64,000 nt of DNA, from positions 68,180,783-68,244,782 of the forward strand of contig JAKCOZ010000002.1 of the NCBI GenBank assembly GCA_022605955.1, written 5' to 3'. The notes below the pieces were generated by a model. That model ran no database searches and had not been told where the DNA came from. It saw only the letters and a program-made list of their open reading frames with translations. This DNA is from Rallus limicola (lineage: Eukaryota > Chordata > Aves > Gruiformes > Rallidae). Made by a program: the position numbers and the translations under genes. Shown piece by piece: positions 49,087 to 59,460 of the stretch (position 1 is its first letter; every line of letters begins with the position of its first letter).

Positions 49087-49425
49087 TCATAGAATCATAG
49101 AATCCTCTCAGTTTGGAAGAGACCCTTTAGATCATTGAGCCAAATCACAGCCTAACCCTACCTAGTCTACCTCTAGACCATGTCCTCAAGCACTATATCT
49201 ACATGCCTTTTAAATAGCTCCAGGGATGATGACTCTTCCACCTCCCTGGGCAGCCTGTTCCAATGCCTGACAACCCTTTCAGTAAAGAAATTCTTCCTGA
49301 TATCTAGCCTAAATCTCCCCTGGTGCAATTTGAAGCCATTCCCCCAGCATTATCTTTCTACTGTGTCAAATAATCTCTCGTCCACCATCCTCTTTCTCTA
49401 AATGTCTAATCTAACTCAGGTGTTG
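49087..49425 (-). mobile_element. CR1 LINE 3' fragment, - orientation, about 340 bp
   Basis: The plus strand shows the inverted CR1 tail TCATAGAATCATAGAATC, then GTTTGGAAGAGACCCTTTAG, ATCATTGAGCC, a typical mid-3' section (GATGACTCTTCCACCTCCC, TGGGCAGCCTGTTCCAATGC) and AAGAAATTCTTCCTGATATC. It is the longest CR1 piece in the window, non-coding, opposite in direction to KIT. It falls between the two copies of the duplicated intronic block. The 5' limit is approximate. Confidence 0.93.
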
Positions 49426-49708
49426 AAAGTTACTTTTTCTGATCTGAAGGGTTTGCAAATCAGAGGTCTCCTTGCCTCTCCTTACCCTGCTGCCAGCCTC
49501 CCCCCAGCTGAAGACAAAGGGGTTTTGTGGCTCTTCTCTCTGCAGAGCCATTGCTGGCTGTGCAACTTGTGCTCCTGAGATGACGGGTTTCCACTCTCCT
49601 TGGTTGAGCTGCTGTGTCAGGGCTCAGGCTCACACCTGCGCTTTGAGGTAGCAGATCGAAATTAAAAATGTCTGTGTGGGGGGGAGTTCTGCTTTTTTTT
49701 TTTTTTGA
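49426..49708 (+). other. KIT: KIT intron 1 spacer ending in poly(T)
   Basis: Unique DNA ending in a run of about 15 T at 49692-49706, directly abutting copy 2 of the duplicated block. The junction of a T-run with the duplication edge may mark how the copy arose. Confidence 0.5.
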
Positions 49709-50178
49709 CAATTATTTCTAGGATGCTTGTTCATATGCTTAGTCACAGAAGTGTATACACAGGATTAGTAGACCCCATGTTGAAAATTTCTGGTGGTGCT
49801 AGAAATATGACTGCCTGTTGGATTTAGCACTCATAAATAAATCCTCATCCGAGGGAGATGGGGAGAGAACGAGGGCTCCCTCCAAAGCCCAGACCACAAA
49901 CCAAGTAATTAGACTCTGCAGGTGGTTTGACCATCCTTTGCTTCCTGCTCTGTGGTGGATTTGTCAGGAAGATGAGCAGGAGCAGTTACCTGACCTGCTC
50001 TTAATCCCATGTATACCTTAAGAACTACTGAAGCTGTGAGATGAGTGAATTAAGTCTGGAGTAGATAATCTCATCCCAACTAATTATCCGATTGTTTTGC
50101 TTGAACGTCTGTTGTTATCTGCGTGGGCAGGGAAATTCAGCTCTGAAAGGAGCTGCAGAGTGTGTTTTTGAATGCAAG
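49709..50178 (+). repeat. Duplicated intronic block, copy 2
   Basis: This is the partner of 47431-47900 in the same orientation, offset about 2.26 kb. The core 49811-50134 is gap-free against copy 1. It keeps a 14-base segment (ATTCAGCTCTGAAA) after the core that copy 1 lacks, flanked by GGAA/GGAG microhomology consistent with a small deletion in copy 1. The right half is invariant between copies while the left 100 bases have diverged. That pattern could reflect constraint or gene conversion. Confidence 0.9.
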
Positions 50179-51327
50179 TAGTATTTTCAGTCGTGTGACT
50201 CTGCTACTACATATGGATGTTGTACGATCTTGTACAACTGTGCTTCACATGAGAGGGACATTGGCTAACAGCACAGTTCTTGTAAGCTAAGGATTATTTA
50301 AGACTGCTTCCTGTAGGACTACAGAGTTGCTCTGATAGGGAAGAGGCCTGTTCCTGCACAGACCACCTCAAGGTTTGCATGTGTTCTTCTGATATTCGAG
50401 TAGGTCCATTGTAGTGAGAATTCACGTGCATTTTTGTTGATGAATGCCATTTTGTAGGTTCACTAAGACTTTCACATCGGGGTGGGCTAACTCAGGAATC
50501 CCCTGCTTGACTTAGCAGTGGAGCCAGAGAAGCCTGAATGTGCCGCTTTCTCCCAAGTATGCAGTGTAAGCTGGGAAGTAGCTGGGAATGGTGAATTGAG
50601 AGTGTTCTTTTTGACACAGCTTTATTTTCTGAGAAGTTTTTTCAAGTTGGGTTATGGCATATTCAGTGAAAGAGAAGCTAAAAGGTCATTTAGAGCAGCT
50701 TTGGTGACCAGGAGATTGGTACCTCAGGAAAAATAATTTAGTAGCATTGGGATGGAAGCTTGAATGATATTTTGTATGAAATTTTTTGAGAGGTTAGAAA
50801 TGATACTTCAATGAACGAAGTAAGCATGTATGAAAAGCATGTACCAATGCCTTCATTAAACTGGACATGGCTCGTGTAAGAGTGTGAGTGGAGCTTCTGA
50901 ATATGTGAGAGAGCAGTTTAAAAAAGATAACTGTTGAGCAAGGAAACTTTAGTTCTTGGCAACATGCTGAGTAAATGACAAAGAATGATTAAAAGTGCTG
51001 CCATGTAGAATCAGGCTCATATGTTCTTGCATTTAATTTTTAAATAGCTTGGGTCTGTTCCCATTCAAAAGCCAACCCATTGCAGAAACTGGTGCATCTG
51101 AAACAGTTTCAAATGTTGTTTTAAAGGCCAGTTTCCATCTGCAGTGGTTATTTGCTCTGTGTTCCAAAGGTTTTACATGCCGAAAGGTGTCTGTAGTGTA
51201 TTTTTAAGGAATAACTCCCAAAATATTAACTGCATGTATAGAACTATAAATAACAATTTTGCTGCCGAAAAAGAGAGTGCTATATTGACAGGCATTCTAT
51301 TTTGTACTTTCTGTTTGTTTGTTCCAG
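50179..51327 (+). other. KIT: KIT intron 1, distal end
   Basis: Unique intronic DNA. It ends in a T-rich tract and CAG acceptor (TTTGTTTGTTCCAG) immediately before exon 2. Confidence 0.7.
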
Positions 51328-51567
51328 GTGGTTCACTGCCCCATGAAGAATCTTCCCTGGTTGTGAATAAAGGGGAGGAATTAAGGCTGCAGTGCAATGA
51401 GGATGGACCCGTGACTTGGAATTTCCAGAACTCAAACCCATCGGCAAAAGCGAGGAGCTCCAGTGGGAAGGAGTGGTACACCAAAAACGCGACAGTCAGA
51501 GACATAGGCAGATACATTTGCAAAAGCAAAGGGATTACTGTCACCTCTTTTTATGTTTTTGTTAAAG
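51328..51567 (+). CDS. KIT: KIT exon 2 (Ig-like domain 1)
   Basis: The exon encodes residues 23-102 of the receptor: the mature N-terminus and the first immunoglobulin-like domain, which helps bind stem cell factor. Cys45 (LRLQC) and Cys87 (GRYIC) form the expected Ig disulfide; the Ig-core Trp is Trp53. An N-glycosylation sequon N76-A-T is present. The acceptor is TTCCAG|GTGG and the donor AAAG|GTGAGT, both phase 1. At 240 bases it is 30 bases shorter than human exon 2 (270), so domain 1 is about ten residues shorter. Compared with bird KIT as I recall it, this is the most diverged exon in the window. Confidence 0.95.
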
Positions 51568-54500
51568 GTGAGTCTCAATGAAGGTGTTTTGTTTGCTTCC
51601 CTCCCACACCTTCCTGCTCCCAAAATGGTGGGGCTGTAAATGCTGGAGGAGGGAATGAATTTGAGGTACAGTGGGAGAATGCAGTCTGATAGACGAAATC
51701 TTTTCCTCTGTCCAGTAGAAAGAAAACTCACTGCCTACTTTGCTTGCAATGGCCTTTGTCACCAGAGCAAAACTCTGGATGAATACCTGCTTACATCCCT
51801 GTTGTTTTGTGGTGAAACATACCTTAGCTGTCTTTCTATAAGCTAGTCAAATGACCTGAGTCGGTTGTGTGAGTCAGTTGTGCTGTGAGGGAAGAGGCAA
51901 TATGTAGAAATGTCTTTTTAATTCCATGCTATCCATCAGTATGGAGTCATGCAAGGTTTGGCCCCAAGCTCTTGATTTATTGAGGCAGTTAGCTAAAGGA
52001 TTTGGCTTTTTGAGGTCGAACTCTTAGGCTTAAGCCAGCAGGCAGCAATGATTCCTCTGCCTCCAGCTCCTCGTCTACCTGTGACTGATCATGAAAAAGT
52101 TCCTGTGCTGTGACACGTGTTCCCAGTCCTTTATTACCCTTCCACTTTGTCCAGTGATTTCTTCAGATTTCTTCACTTCTTTTAGTGGTTACTTACCTGT
52201 GGCTTCAGCAGCTGTCCTCAAGCCACCGGTTTGCCATGCCTGGCATTCTCCTTTCCTTTTCAAGGAAGACAGTTGTTTTGCTTCTCCTTCACATAGCTCT
52301 GTTGGTCTTTTTTCCACTGTTGATGGAAAAAAGTCCTAAAGAATCCACTTTTTTGGAAACAGCATTCCTTGTTCAACAGTGGTGGACTCAAAGAGCCTCC
52401 TCTGAACTCTACCAATCCTTTGAGAACTGTAAGGTTGTTTTCCAAGATGGTGAGGTACCAAGTACAGTGAAGAGTATTTTTCCAAGGGAAGATATCTAAC
52501 ACAGTGGCCACATGATTAAAAGAGTGCTCCTTTAACTGCCCCTGAATTGTCCTGATAGACATGCAGCTACCATGGATGAGTTTTCTTGACCTTCCTAGTT
52601 TCTTTGAGAAGATGACTAAAAGAAACCTGTCATGTGTTTTATCTGTATGTGACAAACATTACTGACATTATCTACCATAACTGTTTTCCTGAAGGTCATG
52701 TTAATTATTGCAGACAGCTATGACCATAGAGACGTTTTTGCCTTCCATTATGTGAATCACTCCTTCACCTCAGGACATCAGGCAACTCTCCCACTGACCA
52801 TGATTACCAAATCATCAGACAAGTTTTGTGGCCCTCATGCAACATGTTAATTTATTAGTCTTTATTGTGTGAAAAATGTGCAAGCTTCACTTCAACAAAT
52901 TCCTGGCAGTAAAATAGGTATGTTTGTGTAGCTGGCCGTTGTTTTGCAGTAGGGCAACCTTTATAGCTGTGACATCTTACAACACCTTGAAAATGCTACG
53001 ATGAGCTCAGCTGCTTGTGGAAATGCCACAAGCACCCTATCTGCTTTCTCTTTCTAAGGCTGGATTGAAGAGAGATCAGGACCAAGAGTAACTCACTGGA
53101 AGGAGAACCTTGATCCTGCCCAGTCCCAAGTGGCATGTGCAATGGTGGCAGCTGTTTCTCTCTAATGTCCATCTGGATCTGCTAACAATGAATTTTCTAG
53201 GCTTCTGTGACCAAGGATGACACAGTGTTGACAGACTGTAGGCGCTTACCTTTTTCACCTTGCTGCTTTGGTAGCAAATAGCTGTGTTTTGTCTATGGAA
53301 GCGATTTGTGTCCCTATACAAGTAACGTTGGTGAAAATCAAACTAGTTCAGACACTTACATAGGAGAGAAAAATCTTTTGATTTTGATCTCGGGTATTTT
53401 CAGACACAAGCAATGATACACACCACCATGTCCTGCGTTGGAAACCTGAGGTATGCTCAGAAAGCAAGTGCTATCCAAGCTGTACCTGGAAAGACCTGAA
53501 GGGAACAACATGGCCATGAGCAGCCTTGTTTGTGCCTATGCAATTCCTTTCATGTCTTCTCACTGTGACAACTTCTTTCCAGAGGGGAAAGGAAAATGGG
53601 AAGGGGAGCGTCTTAGCAATTCTGCTTACCCCAGCAAGGCCTTCCTTGCAATTTCAGCAGTTGGTGAAACAGGTCTTGTTCATTCCTTCTACTTTCAAGA
53701 GAACAGTAGAGGGTTTTTTTTTAATGTGGGGAGCCATAATTTCTATATAGTGAAGAGATCTTTTCTCTGTCCATACTGTAGAAAAAGTAGACTGAGAGGG
53801 AAACAGTTAAGTCTGTGATGACAGGGACATTGAGATGAGCTCTTCTAGTCCACGCTCTTCCAGCCCAGGAGTGACAGCTAGTCATAGCATTTCTCTAAGT
53901 ATCTCTGTGCAAAACATCACACCTTGGTTCTGATCAGAATTTTTTTTTTTTCATTTGTTAGCAGTCTCCAACCAGTAGTTCTAGGCCTGTGCTTCAAAGC
54001 TTTTAGTTTGGGGTAGCTTCTTTTGTGGCAGTATTGAACAAGGCTAAAACTCTACCCTCATTCTAAGCTAGAAACCAGCCCATAACTTCTCCATTTGGTG
54101 ATGAACACCCTTTGACTTTGCATTTCCTAATTGCTTACCTAAATGTCCCATGCTTCAGTTTCAGCCTGGTACTTCTTGTCTTAAACCAAATACATTTAAC
54201 CCAAAATTTCCCAGTCTTCCTTGTTCAGTCACGGTTTGTTGATCTCTAATCATTCAAGTTGTAGGAGGCCAGTTTGCCAAAAGCAAAGCATTTCCCCCTG
54301 TTTCTGCATTTCTAATTCACGCTACCCTCTAGGGAGGGCAGATGGGAGCTGAAACAAGCTTTTGCAGAGTGTTGGTCACCACACCATCCTTTATTTTTGT
54401 TTTCACTATTAATGGCCAGGTTCTTAGCCTTTCAAGGTCATCACCTATCACAGGCTTTGTCTTTGGTCATAAAAGTTTATTGAAGTGCTATATGTTTGTG

Positions 54501-55188
54501 TGCTGTGCTTGGCTGAGATGTAATCCTTTAGAAAAGTTACCTGGTGAAAGATTCCATGACAATTTTTCAATCAGATGCACTGTTTGTATGCCCAGTTGAT
54601 TTTTTTCTAAAGAGGCTAAAAATAACCCCTGCTTTCAGGGAGGGGAGAGAGAGAAGTTGTTTGGTGCTTCCTCTGGTAGCAATGTGTGTTCATTTAGATT
54701 ATATATTTTACAGAAGTGAAAACCATAATTTAGGTGCTTTTCAACTTCCATTTGCTCATAAATTTCTTCAAAATCCTCCTGTGGGCATGAAACCTTACAG
54801 CCCTGCCACTAGCTAAAAGAAAATTACTTTTAATGGCCTGTGAAAATCTGTTTACTGTTGTTGGGGGGTGGAGGGTGGAGGTTTTGGAGCTAAACAAGGC
54901 AAAAAAAATATAATCTCCATCTCCAAATAAAAAGGCAGTAAGATTATTTTTAGTGCACATGATTCTCTAGCGTGTCTGATAGCGAATGCTTCTGCACAGC
55001 TCCTGGTGTGCTGCTCTTTTATGACAAAATTTAATGTCTCTTGGTAAACATGAGTTGGGTAATACTCAGTTTTACTGGCTTGAATGTAAAACTTTTTTTG
55101 CTGTAAGTACCCCGTTGCAGAATTGGGGTCATCAGAAGTTCCCTGTGCAATGTCAGCTTCTCTGACAGGACTTTGTGTTTCTTTGCAG
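51568..55188 (+). other. KIT: KIT intron 2
   Basis: An ordinary 3.6-kb intron. No exon, transposon or strong structure was recognised. It has short homopolymers (T-run at about 53941) and a G-rich patch near 54861. It ends in a T-rich tract and TTTGCAG. Confidence 0.7.
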
Positions 55189-55467
55189 ATCCAAACGTGC
55201 TCTTCCTTGTTGATTCTCTGATCTATGGAAAAGAAGACAGTGACATCCTGCTAGTGTGCCCGCTAACAGACCCAGACGTTTCAAATTTCACGCTGAGAAA
55301 ATGTGATGGCAAACCTCTCCCCAAAAACATGACGTTCATTCCCAATCCCCAGAAAGGCATTGTTATCAAGAATGTACAGAGGTCATTTAAGGGCTGCTAC
55401 CAGTGCTTGGCCAAGCACAATGGAGTTGAGAAAATATCGGAGCACATCTACCTGAATGTGAGGCCAG
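55189..55467 (+). CDS. KIT: KIT exon 3 (Ig-like domain 2)
   Basis: The exon encodes residues 103-195, the second Ig-like domain of the receptor ectodomain. It opens DPNVLFLVDSLIYGKEDSD. Four cysteines (126, 141, 172, 175) match the two-disulfide pattern of KIT domain 2. Sequons N135-F-T and N149-M-T are present, and the conserved KPLPK...FIPNPQKG segment is clear. The acceptor is TTTGCAG|AT and the donor CCAG|GTAACA, phase 1 on both sides. Length is 279 bases against 282 in human. Domains 1-3 together hold the ligand. Confidence 0.96.
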
Positions 55468-56136
55468 GTAACATGGGATTTTCACCTTCTTGTAGAGCAC
55501 CTGATTTTCCCCTCATCGTAAGATGAAGCCTCATCTTACGTCCTGATCTGTAATGCAAAGCCTGGTGGTTGTGATCTCCTCTGGAAGCTTTTGGAGTCAT
55601 CTCCTACTCAAGGCCAGATGTGCTTCTGCACCGGGAGATTGCTCTGTGGCACCTGTGAATGCTGCAGATGGTCCAGAGGAAGGTAGTGGACTTAGGAAGC
55701 TTGTTCTGGGCATGTTGTGGGGGTGGTACAAGTTGATCTTGAGGCATTTACCTTGTGGCTAGACCAAGCAACTTTGGCTATGACCACTTTTATTTTCTGT
55801 TCCGGGTGATTTCCAGCTGTTTTTTTCACCATTGTAAGACATGTGGGTTGTGCTGTTAATTTTTGAGGACAAACCAGTCAGCTGAGGTTTGAACAGGTTC
55901 ATGCAGGCAAGGTTGAGGTTTGGGTGCCTGACTCACATGTTCGTTACCCACAAGTGACAGCGGGAGGAACTGATTTATGGCGTTGAAGAAGAGGGATTCA
56001 GTGGAGAGGCAGAACTTGGGGCAGCAGAGGGCCCTTGTTTGTCTCCATCTTCATGAGTGAGGATGGTCACAACAGTAATCATGTGCCCAGATCTGCATTG
56101 TGGCAGAGCTGTCAGATGCATCACTTAGCTCTACAA
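55468..56136 (+). other. KIT: KIT intron 3, proximal part
   Basis: Unique DNA apart from a perfect 10-bp hairpin at 55517-55540. The open frame through exon 3 runs about 60 bases into it by chance. Confidence 0.65.
55517..55540 (+). repeat. Perfect 10-bp hairpin near exon 3 donor
   Basis: CGTAAGATGA (55517-55526) and TCATCTTACG (55531-55540) are exact reverse complements with a 4-base loop, about 50 bases downstream of the exon 3 splice donor. The RNA would fold tightly. A splicing role is possible but unproven. Confidence 0.8.
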
Positions 56137-56730
56137 ACCTTTGGGCATCCTTTGTGCCCTGGGGTTGGGTGGTTAAGTGGGTTTGGGAAGGAGGGGAAGC
56201 CCGGTGCCTGGCTGCATGGCACATTACAGCCTGGATTTGTCTGGGCAGTTCAGAGCCTGTGGTCACCCTGTGTGCCGTGAATCCTCTGTATAAATACCCA
56301 GGACAGAAGTGGAGGGAGTGGTTCAGCAAGCCAGGCTGGCTGGGTGCTTCCTCAGGTGCAAGGAAATGAGTTTATTCTCCCCTGTGAGGGTCTCTGAGTG
56401 AAGTAACCCCTTGCTGCAGCTGAGAGTGTGTCTCTGCATTGGGTAGGGTCTATGTTGGCTGGCTTTGTGCTTTCAGAGGTCTCCAGCCAGCAGCCATGCT
56501 GGAGGAGGGGGTGCACGGCTGGGGCCTGTGTGCTGGTGTGCTTTCCCCCATCTGCGTGTTTTGCATCAGGCACGGGGAGCTGAGTCTGGGCCACCAGCAG
56601 CATGTCCTCCTGTGCTGGTGATGGAGGGCTGCCCTGATGATAAGGGGACCCGTTGGTGTTTACTCCGTGGCTGGGTCTGTGTGACCTGCCCACTGCTGTG
56701 CTCCTTGGTGATGGAGCAGGGGCAGGCAGC
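56137..56730. repeat. 594-bp dispersed repeat, copy B (intron 3)
   Basis: This is the partner of 48210-48803 in the same orientation, 7,927 bases away, with equal length and no gaps. The TATAAATA box is preserved at 56289-56296. The right limit ends at GGCAGGCAGC in both copies. No target-site duplication is seen. See copy A for the alternatives. Confidence 0.88.
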
Positions 56731-58721
56731 AAGGGCTGTCTCAAGTCTGGAGGTTGCTCTGGCAAATTGAAAAAGTCTTTTTCCTAGTGATTTGGAAACT
56801 CTGATAGAGTGAATTTTAATGAATACTAAATTTTAATTAACAAGAAAAGAACAAAACTTTAATCAGTACAGGCATCTCTGGCATCCTCCTTTGATGACAA
56901 AAATCAAGTCCATTCCTCCTGTGTCTGGCATTTGTTCTGTAATAAGGTTTTTTTCAACTGTTTTTTCAGTGATGGCCAAAGATAAAAAGCAGTTGATTGA
57001 CATAACTGACATTTCTCTGGCAGAGGAGAATGCAGGTTCTAGTATTGGACTATTTCATTTTTTTAATGGGATAAAAGTGTGTTCTTCATCAGTACAGCAG
57101 TGAACTTCAGATGGGAGGGTGCTGACTTGGCATCCATTGTCAGTGGCCCACTGATGGTGGGCAGCCGTAGGTGGTCTATGGGACCTGGGCACTCTGCCCG
57201 CAACTCTGCCCGCACGGAAGCGTGCAGTAAGTGGAAACATCTGCTGGAGGCCATCAGCAGCAAAGCAGCCTTGTCATCTTCAGTGTTGTAATTACTGTGC
57301 TGTAGTGTTCAATCCTTGTTGAGTCCACCAGGTAGAACTCCTGCCTTCTCCTTGGCTGAAGACTTAGGTGTGTTGGGAGACCCTTTGGTGGTTTGTTTGT
57401 GGCACTCAAGCTCCTGGGCTTGACCTTCTGGTGCAGAAAGGCCAAAGAGATGTCCATGAAAGGGTGCTGTGCAGGCATGCTCAGACATACACCAGCTCTG
57501 CTGTGATAGTGCAGGGAGTGTTTGTGGTCCAGCCCTTCTCAAAACAATGAGGGGCTCTATGGCCTTACAGCCTTTTCTTTTCCTCCTCGTCCAGTTGTAC
57601 GTAGATGCTGCTGGCGGGTGAGAACACAGCACGTCTTCTGCCTCAGCTTCCTCCTGTCTCTTGGGTACTGCTGTGTGCCAGGGGCGGGGGCAATTTTTAT
57701 GTCAGCTTTTATATCTGAAGAAAGCAAACATGTTTCTTTGTTCTCTTCCTTAGCCATTTACAGCAGCATGAGTAAAACATTATTGTTAAAGTATGAATGG
57801 CTGAAAAGTGTGGCATTTTCCTAAGTTTCGTGTAATTTGCCCGAGACAACTACAAAGGCTGTGTCAGAGGCAGGAAGAGAAGTCTGGAAAGCCTTATCTG
57901 ATACATGTTGTGTTTGTGGCTTGAAAGTGAGTCTTCCTGTGTAAAATCCCTAGCTGGAAGTTCACTGGAGTCTCGTAAAGGAGGAAAATTTTAAGAAAGA
58001 ATGAAGAAAACAGAAAAACAAACTGTGGAGGGAACAGAGGAAGAGCTAAAGAGCTTTGCTAGAGATAAGAGATACATAATCACCAAATACACTCGTCTAT
58101 TGACAAGACACCCTGAAGCAGAACAGGGGTACATCTAGCCCATGGCTACTTGTTACCACCTACTTTTTGGGTGACCATGTAATCCACAGTCTTCTCTAGC
58201 CACCTCTGTGAACCTCACAGTGAGCTGAGGTTGTGATGCTTTCCACGTGCTGAAGTCCTTGAGCTGTACCTGTCCTTCCCAGGCTGTCCATTGGGGGCTT
58301 TTCAGGGACCTGTTGGACACTACTTCACGTCAGCTGTAGCAATTTGTAATTAACAGTTTCAGTTAATGCTAGGCTGTGGTTTTTCAGTGGCTGATCCTCA
58401 CTGGGTATTCAGTTCCAGAGTGCAACTTCTTAATCGCTGTCATGAAATGAATCGTCTCATTGATGGTTCAACATCGTTCAAGTTTCTTCACGCAGGTTAC
58501 TCTGCTCTAGCAAGTATTATCCAACTTCAGGAGTAATTTGAAGAGGGATTGAAGCAGAAATGTGCTTGTTGTGAAGGAACAACCGTGTAATATGTTAAAG
58601 AAATTTCAATACCTCTCGGAGGCCTGAAATTTTATTGGAAAGTTAATGACTGTTGATTTTTATCCCCCTTTGGAAGCTCTGAAGCTAATGAAAAGTAATG
58701 CACTTTTAAATTGTTTTCCAG
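56731..58721 (+). other. KIT: KIT intron 3, distal part
   Basis: Unique intronic DNA. Overlapping open frames on both strands at 57055-57830 have no family features. It ends in TTGTTTTCCAG before exon 4. Confidence 0.65.
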
Positions 58722-58858
58722 TTCACAAAACTCTTCCCATCATCACCTTATCCAAAAGCTATGAGCTTCTCAAAGAAGGGGAAGAATTTGAAGTTACATG
58801 CACAATCATGGACGTGGATAGCAGTGTACAAGCTAGTTGGATTTCTCACAAAAGTGGG
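58722..58858 (+). CDS. KIT: KIT exon 4 (Ig-like domain 3, first half)
   Basis: The exon encodes residues 196-241, the first half of the third Ig-like domain. The segment ITLSKSYELLKEGEEFEVTC is typical KIT, with Cys222 and the Ig-core Trp235. It is 137 bases, identical to the human exon length. It enters in phase 1 and leaves in phase 0 (AGTGGG|GTGAGT). Domain 3 completes the stem cell factor binding surface and leads to domains 4-5, which mediate dimer contact and are encoded outside this window. Confidence 0.95.
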
Positions 58859-59209
58859 GTGAGTTCCTTTAATCATATCATGTATGCACAGTACACAAAC
58901 TCTGTAGGGGTTCATGTGCTTGTCTTAGATACCTGACACTGGATTGGTTTGGGTTTGATGCCTTTCCAGAGGTCCTGCATCCCACAGACTGGTGAGGTGC
59001 CAGCAACAGCTGCCCCATGCCCATGCAGGCAGTGGGGAGGAAAAGCATCTGCACGAGCTTCTCTTCCCAAACAGAAATTAAAGTTAGGCTCTTCAGTGTG
59101 AAGTTCAGGTGACCTCTGTTGGGCTGCCTAAATACGGAAGCACGGAGTGCCTACACATCACATTGCAATCAATGGGAGCTGCAAATATCAACACATGGAC
59201 TGCAAATTA

Positions 59210-59460
59210 CATATTCTAGTCGTTATCATTAACAGTAAAATACCTGCTAATTAGCATGGGATTGTATGTGACAGGAATAGTAGTAAGCATTTGCAGGAAT
59301 GATTAATTCATTTAAATTACACGGTGCGCCTCACTAACTGGGAAAACTCTGAAAAATGAACCGGTGAACTGGCTTCTATCTGTTGTGATAGATGAAGTTA
59401 TTTCCTGGCATCACCGAATTAAATGATTGCCAGGTTAAGTTCACCAGGAGGTTTTTTTAC
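59210..59460. promoter_or_regulatory. Candidate intronic non-coding element
   Basis: AT-rich unique block with CTAATTAGCAT, GATTAATTCATTTAAATTAC and related TAAT words, with no repeat signature. It resembles conserved intronic elements in texture only, and conservation is untested. Confidence 0.2.

Noticed and set aside
13467..58249. Many CACGTG E-boxes across the window
   Set aside because: About ten or so cores in 64 kb is near chance expectation, so clustering or enrichment cannot be claimed.
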